The position numbers were made by a program, and so were the translations under genes. The notes under the pieces are model-generated. The model was not told the origin of the DNA. It did no database searches and was given only the letters and a program-made list of their open reading frames with translations. Shown in pieces: positions 1-7,430 of a stretch of 41,428 bases of DNA (within the stretch, counting starts at the first letter, position 1; each line of letters starts with the position of its first letter). The DNA is taken from the NCBI GenBank assembly GCA_030765125.1, contig JAVCDD010000234.1, positions 1 to 41,428 on the forward strand, in the 5' to 3' direction. This DNA comes from Candidatus Hatepunaea meridiana. Its GTDB lineage: Bacteria > Electryoneota > AABM5-125-24 > Hatepunaeales > Hatepunaeaceae.

Positions 1-1
1 G

Positions 2-112
2 GGACATCATTTTGTACCGTTTGATGCAACACATCTACCCAACGGGCTTTATCTGTATCGTTTAGAGAATAAAGGTAAGTTGGCAACGAAGAAGATGATA
101 GTTATTAAGTAA
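2..112 (+). CDS. 3' end of a secreted protein with a type IX sorting domain
   Basis: Only the last 36 codons are inside the window; the frame is open from base 2 to the TAA at 110-112. The peptide contains FDATHLPNGLYLYRLENK and ends KKMIVIK. This matches the end of the Por-type C-terminal sorting domain (TIGR04183 type): a G-hy-Y-hy-Y core, a turn, and a terminal basic-hydrophobic strand. Proteins with this domain are exported by Sec and then carried across the outer membrane by the type IX system. The passenger domain lies upstream of the window, so the function of the protein is unknown. The end resembles those of the beta-helix and arylsulfotransferase-like proteins further along. Confidence 0.7.
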   Translation, partial: GHHFVPFDATHLPNGLYLYRLENKGKLATKKMIVIK

Positions 113-138
113 GCAAGCGAGAAAGTGATATTGAAACA

Positions 139-549
139 ATGGATTTTCAACCTTTAGATAAGAAATTCCCGTTTAAGGGATATGAGGCAATTGATACCGA
201 CGTTCTGGAGACGTTTCAATACGAATATCCTGGACGTCGGATCAATCTGGAAATAGGAACCGAAGAATTTACAACCCTATGTCCATTTTCCGGTCTTCCT
301 GATTTTGGAATACTTAAGATCAGTTATATCCCTGATAAGCTGTGCATTGAGCTTCGTTCGCTTAAATACTACCTTCTATCCTACCGACAGGTCGGTATTT
401 TCTACGAGCATCTTGTTAATAGAGTTATTGAAGATCTGGCTTATGTTTGTAAACCTTTGGAGATGACCGTAGAGGCAGACTATACGGTTCGTGGTGGGCT
501 TAAGACGCGAGCAGTAGCGGTTTGGCGGAAGGATGATACGTTCCTCTGA
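139..549 (+). CDS. queF: NADPH-dependent 7-cyano-7-deazaguanine reductase QueF
   Basis: QueF reduces preQ0 to preQ1 with two NADPH, a cytosolic step of queuosine biosynthesis for tRNA wobble modification. The 136-residue protein has the length of the short (unimodular) QueF type of the T-fold superfamily. TLCPFSGLPDFG carries the nucleophilic Cys (residue 48), which forms the thioimide with preQ0, and the proton-donating Asp (residue 55). The family signature ELRSLKYYLLSYR follows at residues 71-83, and Glu90 is in the expected substrate-binding position. The ATG at 139 gives a normal family N-terminus. No other queuosine gene is nearby, and a family A palindrome follows the stop codon directly. 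Confidence 0.96.
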   Translation: MDFQPLDKKFPFKGYEAIDTDVLETFQYEYPGRRINLEIGTEEFTTLCPFSGLPDFGILKISYIPDKLCIELRSLKYYLLSYRQVGIFYEHLVNRVIEDLAYVCKPLEMTVEADYTVRGGLKTRAVAVWRKDDTFL

Positions 550-555
550 AAAATA

Positions 556-634
556 GTTCTGAGTGCGCGCTTCAGCGCGTAAAGGATTTATAATGCAGAC
601 TATAGCCTAACGCACTGAAGCGCCCACTCAGAAC
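556..634. repeat. Family A palindromic repeat, copy 1
   Basis: Left arm GTTCTGAGTGCGCGCTTCAG and right arm CTGAAGCGCCCACTCAGAAC are near-perfect inverted repeats around an AT-rich centre of about 35 bp. Related copies lie at 10591-10671 (degraded), 18593-18672 and 41050-41125. The layout resembles REP/BIME elements: intergenic, directly after a stop codon. It lies between the convergent queF and 637-1401 genes, so it could also act as a bidirectional terminator, although there is no clear T-run. Confidence 0.85.
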
Positions 635-636
635 TT

Positions 637-1401
637 CTATTTCGATAAATTTGCATACCCCTGCCCATTGATCCAAACCGAAACAACCCCGTTTTTCCTA
701 TTAAAACGCCGATGAATTGTCTGAACATTAGTAAGTATAACATCTGTTTTAGTTACAATTGTTTTAAAGGCATTGTCCTGAGTTGAAGCTTCGAGACACT
801 CTTGTTCAATGGATATTCCGGTCGCAAGACTGTTTCTTGCCTTCCGCTCCGCTTCAAGCCATGAAGAATATTCAAATTCATACATCTTCGAACATCCCTG
901 CGATACTGATCTGCTTAGATTGATATTGGGCTCTGGTGGTGAAGTCATTAGTGTTTGGTCAACATCTATCTTACGGGTGCCGATTAGAATGACTCGCAAT
1001 GTAGGAGTTGCAGCAGAATCTATGCGCACTATTCTTTTGCAGAATCTGCTAAAACCTGTCGAATCTGCAATTTCTCGTATCGTACTTCCCATGTGAGACA
1101 TACCACTGGGACTGCTGGCTATAGCCTTTTCACCGGCAATGCGGGATTGTTTTCCGCAAAAAAGCCGCCATGCGCCATCTAAGAAAGCATCCTGATAGGC
1201 ATGTTTTGATTCGATGTAAGATTTCGAGTAACCGACGGTGAGTAAACCATTGTTTATCTGAGGTGTGTCCCAGAACCAGACAGGTAGAGGAGGTTCGTGC
1301 TTTTTATGTTTCTTACCTGCAACTGCGAATTGATAAGTACAGATGAGGAGAACCAAAATGGCTATGTGGATAATTCGGGATGTTCTTAATGAAGTAATCA
1401 C
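637..1401 (-). CDS. Exported protein, distant LPP20-like
   Basis: The 254-residue protein starts with a cleavable signal peptide (hydrophobic residues 10-28, FAVAG). After it come PVWFWDTPQINNGLLTVGYS and a run of Ala-rich segments. The pattern 'P.WFWD.P...NGLL.VGYS....A...A..DA' resembles the start of LPP20-family domains (PWWY...G.....A..DA), and the next two genes on this strand carry the same domain more clearly. It is probably periplasmic or attached to the outer membrane; no enzymatic motif is visible. The start is GTG at 1401 with no obvious Shine-Dalgarno sequence. It is the last gene of the minus-strand envelope group. The function is unknown, and the family assignment rests on the motif and the neighbours. 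Confidence 0.65.
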   Translation of the reverse strand: MITSLRTSRIIHIAILVLLICTYQFAVAGKKHKKHEPPLPVWFWDTPQINNGLLTVGYSKSYIESKHAYQDAFLDGAWRLFCGKQSRIAGEKAIASSPSGMSHMGSTIREIADSTGFSRFCKRIVRIDSAATPTLRVILIGTRKIDVDQTLMTSPPEPNINLSRSVSQGCSKMYEFEYSSWLEAERKARNSLATGISIEQECLEASTQDNAFKTIVTKTDVILTNVQTIHRRFNRKNGVVSVWINGQGYANLSK

Positions 1402-1420
1402 TATTTAGTATTGATAGACT

Positions 1421-1452
1421 GGGTAGGGCGGACCTCTAAGCCCGCCCTACCC
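1421..1452. repeat. GC-rich hairpin between envelope genes
   Basis: GGGTAGGGCGG and CCGCCCTACCC pair closely around a short loop. It lies in the 123-bp gap between the 1525-2112 and 637-1401 genes. It has the 'GTAGG...CCTAC' ends of the family C elements (3768, 16902, 17774), so it is probably a short relative of them rather than a terminator. Confidence 0.65.
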
Positions 1453-1524
1453 GTAATAATATACGCTTTGCTTGAAACCTGACAACAACGCAACCAGAAT
1501 GAGATTGAAAAGCTTGTTAAGAAG

Positions 1525-2112
1525 TTATTGTCCTTGTTCTTTTTTATAATTCTCAAACTTCTCGATTTCCTTTTCCATTTCACCCATAACCTGGGTTTCG
1601 CGGAAACGAGCGAACATTGCTTCCTGTTGTTTCATTTTATTCAACATAGCTTGTTCGGAAGCGCCCTTCGCCATTTTCATCTTGACGTATACACGCCAGA
1701 GATTGCCTTCCCTCTGGATGGCTTTCTTATGGGTGGTGACACCGCTAAGAACTGTAGAGACAACTCCCTTGGTTGCTTTAGTGAATGTGCTGACCAACTG
1801 GGCGTTCTCCGGGGATCCGGCTTCTTCCTTCATTCCCTTAATATAGCCATTAAACTTCTTTTCGAGTTGACCGGCTATTCTGTTGGTAGCTGTTTGGATA
1901 GCTTTGTCTTCCGCAAGATCCATATCCTGGGATACACCATTTCCGACAGCGAACAGGAAATTAGTATCCTCGCTTGTGTCCAGATACCATTCTGGAATAT
2001 TGCCTTGTGTTTGTGAACTGGCGTCCGGGTGTATAGTTGGAGGCTTAGTGCCTCCGCAGCCAATTAGAAACACTGTTATCAGCGCTGCAATTACTAAGGT
2101 TGTGAACCTCAT
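1525..2112 (-). CDS. LPP20-family lipoprotein
   Basis: The 195-residue protein has a lipoprotein signal (MRFTTLVIAALITVFLIGCGG) whose lipobox LIGC places the lipidated Cys at residue 19. PEWYLDTSEDTNFLFAVGNG, then a helix with repeated Ala (EDKAIQTATNRIAGQLE), is the typical LPP20 (PF02169) layout. Known members are outer-membrane lipoproteins of Helicobacter and many Bacteroidota, with poorly understood roles in envelope assembly. The last 50 residues are a charged, Met-rich helix likely to form a coiled coil. The start is well fixed: AAGGAGG lies just before the ATG. A good promoter lies at 2147-2175, so it can be transcribed apart from the genes upstream. Confidence 0.82.
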   Translation of the reverse strand: MRFTTLVIAALITVFLIGCGGTKPPTIHPDASSQTQGNIPEWYLDTSEDTNFLFAVGNGVSQDMDLAEDKAIQTATNRIAGQLEKKFNGYIKGMKEEAGSPENAQLVSTFTKATKGVVSTVLSGVTTHKKAIQREGNLWRVYVKMKMAKGASEQAMLNKMKQQEAMFARFRETQVMGEMEKEIEKFENYKKEQGQ

Positions 2113-2146
2113 TTTTCCTCCTTAATTAATAATTTTACTTTATTTG

Positions 2147-2175
2147 AATATATAACATTTCAGCTTTGATTTCAA
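2147..2175 (-). promoter_or_regulatory. Sigma70-type promoter for the LPP20 lipoprotein gene
   Basis: On the minus strand, TTGAAA (2175-2170) and TATATT (2152-2147) are separated by exactly 17 bp. The start of transcription would be near 2140, about 28 bp before the ATG at 2112, leaving room for the AAGGAGG ribosome site. This suggests a separate transcription unit within the five-gene group. Confidence 0.6.
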
Positions 2176-2211
2176 CTGTTTAATGGATTATTAAGTACTG
2201 TAACATAATTC

Positions 2212-3750
2212 TCATTGAGCCTCTGACTCCCCTTGCTTAGCAATAATATTCCTTATTTCAGCAATAAGTTTTTCAGCTTCTGCAACTTCAGCATCACCAT
2301 CGGTCACCTGTGCTAGTTGTACAAGCGCCAGGAAATAGAAGTTTTCAGCATAGAACTTCTTGCCGGTTATTAGCATTTCTTTTGACAGTTTTTTCCTGAT
2401 CGGTCTCAACTTGTCTGCTGCGGATGCAAGGGTTTTCGTAAACTCCTTTTTCTTGACCTTCAGTTTCTTATATGATTTCTGAAGCGCTTTATGCTCCGAA
2501 GCCTTATCCATTCCCTTGCCGGTAAGCGTGATGCTGCCGATTTTTTCGCTGGTATTCTTTGCTTGTATGAAAAGTGTAAGTTCTGTTTTTACCAAATATT
2601 GAGATCCGCCAAGACCATCGACCTTCTGTACATCGTCTACGCTTATCTTGCCAGACAGCAGAAACGGCGCTTTGTCGCTGACGTGGTGTCCGGCATCCTG
2701 AACGGATTTAGCGATTAAGCCTTCCACTAATTCAAGCTGTTTTCCATGTTCATCTTCAACATCTATCGAAAATTTCATTGGTGGAATAGCGACTATATTA
2801 TACTTGAACGTAGTCTGAATATCTTTAAAATCTCTCTTGAAGAGCTTTGGAATACTTTGCAGATCAAAGCCGACTCTTACTTTCCCCATATCTTCACCAA
2901 CAGCATATATCCAGAACTTTGCTATGCCTTCTTCGTCGGTGTGAAGCCTTTCTATAACTTTATTATCCTCATCCTTCAGGTAAAGCCGGATGTTCTTAAT
3001 AGGGGTTAAACCGTCTTTCTGTTTGTGAGATGCTTTCACGATCAACGGTTCACGGAGTAGTTTGCCATTTTGAGCGGATTGATCATTGCCGGAAACCTTC
3101 TCAAGTTTAACCTTTCCAATAAGTTTGCGAACTTTAGAAATAATAGCTGGACCGGAGATAATATCGTCAGTTATATATGATTTTCCTGATATTGAGGTAT
3201 AGAGTATAGCCTGGGTTTGAAATCTCGTTGCAGACTCGCTGGTCTCGATAAGCGTTTGCAAAGCCTGGATGATTTTCCCATCTTTAAGGAGAATTTCAGC
3301 ATCATCGTATTGATTCCGGATTTCCGATCTGGTTTGTTCGAGTTCTGCTAACAATCCGGTGGAGTATTTATCCTTGTCAATGGTCATCAGGACATAGTAG
3401 TTGTTGCCGATGTTAGCCTTTTCGGAAACTTCAGCGCCTTTCAAACTGACTTCTGTGAGGGATTTGCCGGTTGATTTGAACTCGGAACTGATATGTTCCT
3501 GGTCGTCCTCTGTGAAGCTGCTGATAACGCTGTTGATCTCGGACTCGATTTTTACTTCTATCTGTCGAGCAATCTGAGCGGAAGCTTTCTCTATTGCCTC
3601 CTCGTAAGATTCACCCGAACTGATTCCGATGATATAGAAGTCCTGAGTATACTCAGGATGTTGACCTGAAGTATACCAGTTCGGCGGAGCGGCTTGTGAA
3701 AAGCCAGTCAACCAGAGGAAGAGGATTGGAATTAGTTGTGACACTTTCAT
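2212..3750 (-). CDS. Large LPP20-like periplasmic protein
   Basis: The 512-residue protein begins with a cleavable signal peptide (MKVSQLIPILFLWLTGFSQA). PNWYTSGQHPEYTQDFYIIG and the Ala-rich helix EEAIEKASAQIARQIEVKIES at residues 22-70 form an LPP20-like domain. A central segment (residues 230-300) with IRLYLKDEDNKVIERLHTDEEGIAKFW looks like an Ig/carboxypeptidase-regulatory beta-sandwich. The C-terminal 90 residues are a Lys/Ala-rich helix (ALQKSYKKLKVKKKEFTKTL). Helicobacter and Bacteroidota proteins of this shape are envelope proteins of unknown biochemistry. No catalytic motif is visible. It is 99 bp from the lipoprotein gene and follows the 3914-5218 gene after a family C repeat cluster. 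Confidence 0.7.
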   Translation of the reverse strand: MKVSQLIPILFLWLTGFSQAAPPNWYTSGQHPEYTQDFYIIGISSGESYEEAIEKASAQIARQIEVKIESEINSVISSFTEDDQEHISSEFKSTGKSLTEVSLKGAEVSEKANIGNNYYVLMTIDKDKYSTGLLAELEQTRSEIRNQYDDAEILLKDGKIIQALQTLIETSESATRFQTQAILYTSISGKSYITDDIISGPAIISKVRKLIGKVKLEKVSGNDQSAQNGKLLREPLIVKASHKQKDGLTPIKNIRLYLKDEDNKVIERLHTDEEGIAKFWIYAVGEDMGKVRVGFDLQSIPKLFKRDFKDIQTTFKYNIVAIPPMKFSIDVEDEHGKQLELVEGLIAKSVQDAGHHVSDKAPFLLSGKISVDDVQKVDGLGGSQYLVKTELTLFIQAKNTSEKIGSITLTGKGMDKASEHKALQKSYKKLKVKKKEFTKTLASAADKLRPIRKKLSKEMLITGKKFYAENFYFLALVQLAQVTDGDAEVAEAEKLIAEIRNIIAKQGESEAQ

Positions 3751-3767
3751 AAATTGGTTTTGTTTAT

Positions 3768-3890
3768 CAGTAGGATAGACACTCTTGTCTGTCGTTTGAC
3801 GTTATCGGATAGGTCGTTTGAATTGTCGGACAAGAGTGTCCAACCTACTGAGACCATCTGGTAGGATAGACAAAAGCGTCTGTCCTATTC
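3768..3890. repeat. Family C palindromes, two in tandem
   Basis: First element: CAGTAGGATAGACACTCTTG at 3768-3787 pairs with the inverted copy at 3826-3851 (GGACAAGAGTGTCC, ending CCTACTGA). A second, shorter one lies at 3861-3890 (GTAGGATAGACA, then TGTCCTATTC). The same arms recur at 16902-16968 and, inside a gene, at 17774-17906. They fill most of the 163-bp gap between the 3914-5218 and 2212-3750 genes. Confidence 0.85.
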
Positions 3891-3913
3891 ACATATATTA
3901 AGATACGACAAAA

Positions 3914-5218
3914 TTAATCGCTTTCAACCTTAAGCAGCACCAACTTACGGTTTATATTCACTTTTTTTAATGTTCCATCTTCAAACTCATCACCGAATGA
4001 TTTCTTGATCTTTCGGTAGAGTTTAGATGATTGCGCGTAGTCCTGTGGGTCACACCAGATCAAGTAATCAAGCGTTTGATCGGTCACGATGTTCTCTTTG
4101 AACTTGCCCTTCTTGGTAATGTTTTCGAGGATGTCTACGAACGCGAATGATATCTCTTCCGCCTGGTCCTCGTCAAAATCGGTTGAGATGCTGACTATCA
4201 ACTTATACTGCACGCCGCGGCTCATATCATCCTTCCAATAAGCCATAATACGGCTGAGCACTTTATCAATTGCGTCGTTGATTCCGTTTTCAATCAGGAC
4301 TTTGGATGCTATGTCAGCAGAAGGAGAGTATCCGGTTTCTGTTCCTAATAAACGTGCTGTAGTTGTTTCATAAGCTCGGACGTTTACGATTGCCTTTTTA
4401 GTGTTCAGACGATCCTTTTCGATGTTTGCTTCATAAGTGATGTAAACGTCGCTGCCGATGGAGAGTGCTAACTGATAGCCATAGTCCTCTTCAACGTCCT
4501 TCAACGATTGTTGTGCCAGCGTCAACGCTGAAAGATCGACCTGCTGTTCTGGTACAACCACATCGTACTGGCGCGCGGTCAAGTAACTCTCGATAACCTT
4601 GGCGGCATGGCTGAGATCGGAATTGGATTGCAGGACCTCGATGGGATTTTGTCCCTTTTTAGTGGCAGGGATCACCATAATGAACGGCATTCCCAATACT
4701 TCGGTGACCGCTTCTCGCGACGGTAGGATTCCTATGTTGTTCAAGTAGTCCTGGACAAGCTGCTTGTTGACTTTATAAGCCTTCTCGATGTGCAGTTCGT
4801 ATTTCTTTTTCCTCTCGATAGGCTTCTTGACACGGCTGAAGAAATCCTCACCTTCCCAGGCGATGAATTTGCGGATGTTATCGGGTACGAAGAAGTCTTC
4901 CATAAAGGGATCGAACGCTTTTCTTTCGCTTTCATTAGAGAGCAGCGGATCGGTTCCACCGAAGAGAACGAAGTAAACGGCAGCCTTGCGCGCATCTTCC
5001 TCGGCTGTTCTGAGCAGGGTCTTTTCGATGTCCTTCTTCTTGGTCATTCCCTTTTCCCAGTAACCGATGCCTTTCGCTCTGACCATCACTTCGGAAGGGG
5101 AAGTTGATTCGATCAGTGTACCTTCTCGCGATCTCGGCAGGTTGGACGCTTCGAGATCAGGTGCTATTGTTAGCGCGAGAAGTAGCGTTGATATTATAAC
5201 TATTAACGTGTTTTTCAT
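3914..5218 (-). CDS. Exported DUF6175-like envelope protein
   Basis: The ATG at 5218 (MKNTLIVIISTLLLALTIAP) is preferred over the ATG at 5230, because GGAG lies 6 bases before it and it gives a compact signal peptide. The mature protein (about 410 residues) has VMVRAKGIGYW, a helix EEDARKAAVYFVLFGGTDPLL, then PFIMVIPATKK and YDVVVPEQQVDL. It finishes with an alternating strand/helix section (VSISTDFDEDQAEEISFAF). The 'A..DA..AA.Y....G' pattern is that of DUF6175 and LPP20-type proteins, and the later part suggests a fold of the TolB-N/CsgG type. These readings are by eye and the role is unknown. It sits between the outer-membrane protein gene and the LPP20-like genes, probably cotranscribed with the former. 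Confidence 0.65.
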   Translation of the reverse strand: MKNTLIVIISTLLLALTIAPDLEASNLPRSREGTLIESTSPSEVMVRAKGIGYWEKGMTKKKDIEKTLLRTAEEDARKAAVYFVLFGGTDPLLSNESERKAFDPFMEDFFVPDNIRKFIAWEGEDFFSRVKKPIERKKKYELHIEKAYKVNKQLVQDYLNNIGILPSREAVTEVLGMPFIMVIPATKKGQNPIEVLQSNSDLSHAAKVIESYLTARQYDVVVPEQQVDLSALTLAQQSLKDVEEDYGYQLALSIGSDVYITYEANIEKDRLNTKKAIVNVRAYETTTARLLGTETGYSPSADIASKVLIENGINDAIDKVLSRIMAYWKDDMSRGVQYKLIVSISTDFDEDQAEEISFAFVDILENITKKGKFKENIVTDQTLDYLIWCDPQDYAQSSKLYRKIKKSFGDEFEDGTLKKVNINRKLVLLKVESD

Positions 5219-5244
5219 TGTTTTCTCCATTTAATTCCAAAACA

Positions 5245-5275
5245 GGGGAGGGCGGACATTCTTGTCCGCTACCTT
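5245..5275. repeat. Hairpin related to family C
   Basis: GCGGACATTCTTGTCCGC at 5252-5269 is a perfect 7-bp stem with a short loop, flanked by GGAGG and CTACC. It has the same 'GGACA-TTCTTGTCC' centre as copies at 29842 and 1421. It sits in the 123-bp gap between two envelope genes and has no T-run. Confidence 0.65.
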
Positions 5276-5341
5276 ATGTTATGTTCTTTTTGCGTTCCCT
5301 TTAGGTTCCAACCAGAAGTATCGGGATGGATGCTAAATTCC

Positions 5342-7006
5342 TTATTTCCCAGATGCCCCGCGTATAAAATCAATCGGATCAAATGGCAGCGACGGTGGAG
5401 TATAATGGAAATAGATACCGAAAGCAAGTCCGGAGTGGTCTATATCCGGGAATTGGTCATCCCAGACATAACCGGATGCTATGTCCGGTTCTAATTCCAA
5501 AGTCCAGGATTCAGATGGTGAATAGAATCGGTATCCCGCCATAATCCCAAAATTCAGATCCGGAGTAAACGCATAGTCAAGTCCGAGTTCCAATTGACCA
5601 CCAACGGAACTGTTGTTTATGGTATATTTATATTCTGTATTTCCGATGGTGAATTCCTGTATCACACTGAAGAATTTAATACCGCCTTTTGCGCCAATAG
5701 ACAGCGCCATTTGCCCCATATAGATTTTCTTTAGAAAACCACCGTGTAATCCCCATGCGTAAGGTTGTGTAGTGGTTAATGCGGTCAACGTTGGATTGGA
5801 TGATTTGAACTCCAGACCAGTAAGTGAAGTGTAATTAATTCCGACCAGGAAGAAGAACTGGGATATGCCAACAGCCGGTGCAAGGTTGTATTGAGCATCT
5901 AAATCCAGTCCGGGAGCATACGTGTCATAGTCCTCATCAATAATCAGATTAGCGCCAAATGTTGGGATTTTGCCCTCGGTTATCTTTGTCTGGAAAACGC
6001 CTGCTTTAACGGCAATGTCAATCCCCAAGCGAGGATGCTCAACAACTGTCATACCAGGTCCCCAACTGCCTTTCTTAACAGCCCAAGCGGATGATTTAGC
6101 GGTTTTATCAGTCTTGTTATTACCGACTTTACCGATTCGAACCCAACCGGTTTTTTCAAATTCCAAGCCATCAGAGTACGATACCCATTCGCCTACCAGG
6201 AAGCAGTGATCCATCTTGATGCCTTCTTTTGCACCTAATTTGAAGGCGATGTCTCCGTTGTCAACCTCTGAGATAGCCGCGGACAGCTTGAATTCAGCAA
6301 TATCGCGCGTTGCCACCTGCAAGTTGCGGGTAAAATTCTTGACGGCGCTCTTCCAGGCGAAGTCATCGGAACCGAAGCCACTGGATACTGTTGAATTGGA
6401 AACCCTAAGATTTACAGCCGGTTCATCACCGGACAGGTTGACGTGAAACCAGATAATACCGCCTTTTATAGTATAAGTATACTTGTCTTTATCATCTTTT
6501 CCTTGTTTACGCTCATAGTCCGTCAGAACTGGCACATAAATGTATGCTGATTTCATTATCTTATCGATTTCTTCCAGAGTGATCCCCAATTCTTTCGCCT
6601 TGGTTGCCATAAATCGCTGTTTCATCTCTTCGCTTACAAGTTCGCCACCGCGCTCCGGCATAGCGCCTTCGAGGATACCTTTCATAGTCGGAACCATTTT
6701 CTCCTTCATCAAAGCGGCAAGTTCTTCTACGGTGAGCTTGTCTTTGGCATTAGCGGCTTTAACGAAATCCTTTATTAAAGCATCAGGTAAGGGATTATAA
6801 TCGAACCGTTCCATCTCAATGTATTTTTTAACGGCACTGAGCATTGTGCCGACTTGTTCGCTTTTAACATTCCGCGCTTCGGGCGTGGCAAGCCAGAGAG
6901 CGTTGATGTACGAGATGGATTTGCGTTCGTATTTTTGCTGGCTGAAGAGGGATTGCGAGCCAAACAGAATGAATAGTGTTAAGAGCGCTGCTGTAAAGCG
7001 TCTCAC
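5342..7006 (-). CDS. Outer-membrane beta-barrel protein, head of the envelope group
   Basis: The 554-residue protein starts at GTG 7006 behind ACCCGGAGGTCACA, a strong ribosome site. Its signal peptide is RRFTAALLTLFILFGSQSLFS. Residues 30-170 are mostly helical and charged (LTVEELAALMKEKM, LGITLEEIDKIM). The middle (residues 180-320) is beta-rich, with KLGAKEGIKMDHCFLVGEW, similar to the 'K.G...GI..GD.F.V.E' found in CsgG- and FlgT-related domains. From about residue 340, alternating strands with Tyr/Gly/Phe (QFFFLVGINYTSL, LNFGIMAGYRFY, SGLAFGIYFHYTP) indicate an outer-membrane barrel of 8-10 strands. The specific function is not recognised. As first gene of the minus group it probably forms the membrane partner of the LPP20 proteins. 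Confidence 0.7.
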   Translation of the reverse strand: MRRFTAALLTLFILFGSQSLFSQQKYERKSISYINALWLATPEARNVKSEQVGTMLSAVKKYIEMERFDYNPLPDALIKDFVKAANAKDKLTVEELAALMKEKMVPTMKGILEGAMPERGGELVSEEMKQRFMATKAKELGITLEEIDKIMKSAYIYVPVLTDYERKQGKDDKDKYTYTIKGGIIWFHVNLSGDEPAVNLRVSNSTVSSGFGSDDFAWKSAVKNFTRNLQVATRDIAEFKLSAAISEVDNGDIAFKLGAKEGIKMDHCFLVGEWVSYSDGLEFEKTGWVRIGKVGNNKTDKTAKSSAWAVKKGSWGPGMTVVEHPRLGIDIAVKAGVFQTKITEGKIPTFGANLIIDEDYDTYAPGLDLDAQYNLAPAVGISQFFFLVGINYTSLTGLEFKSSNPTLTALTTTQPYAWGLHGGFLKKIYMGQMALSIGAKGGIKFFSVIQEFTIGNTEYKYTINNSSVGGQLELGLDYAFTPDLNFGIMAGYRFYSPSESWTLELEPDIASGYVWDDQFPDIDHSGLAFGIYFHYTPPSLPFDPIDFIRGASGK

Positions 7007-7430
7007 TGTGACCTCCGGGTTTATGATGTATGTGATACGAAGCCTTTTTATAGGTGAGGCTCATTTATGTGATTTGTTTGAATAAATAAGGTAAATCTTT
7101 AGTTAGTGATTCGCAAGTGTTCTTCAATAGTATTTTTAAAGAAAGTACGCAGAAAACATATTGTTTCTTCCTGGTTAGAACTTTGGATAGACAGTAATCA
7201 ATAAACTCCTATTTTCTCTTGATCTGATAACATTCTGTTATTATAATGAAAGTAATCGATCAGTAGCGCAGGCGTTCTGCCTGTGGTAATTTTATTATCC
7301 GCTTAATCTGCTGTAGATAGTCCAAAGAAAACATTGAGTAAAATAGGCTTCAAAACTTTGACAATCCTAAGCAAGCAGGGATGCTTATACTACTGAAATT
7401 TAGACAAATCGGATAACTCCCATATTGAAA
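7007..7430. other. Intergenic region between divergent genes
   Basis: This AT-rich 424-bp stretch separates the minus-strand envelope group from the sensor gene and must hold both promoters. I see no convincing hexamer pair: TTGACA at 7358 has a TATACT 22 bp further on, too far apart. A small perfect hairpin CAGGCGTTCTGCCTG lies at 7269-7283. No ORF or RNA gene is supported. Confidence 0.6.

Noticed and set aside
1528..2016. 162-codon plus-strand frame opposite the LPP20 lipoprotein
   Set aside because: It is antisense to a gene with lipobox, promoter and ribosome site; its Cys/Phe/Leu-rich product has no domain.
7358..7391. TTGACA with TATACT as a promoter for the sensor kinase gene
   Set aside because: The spacing is 22 bp, outside the usable range for sigma70.
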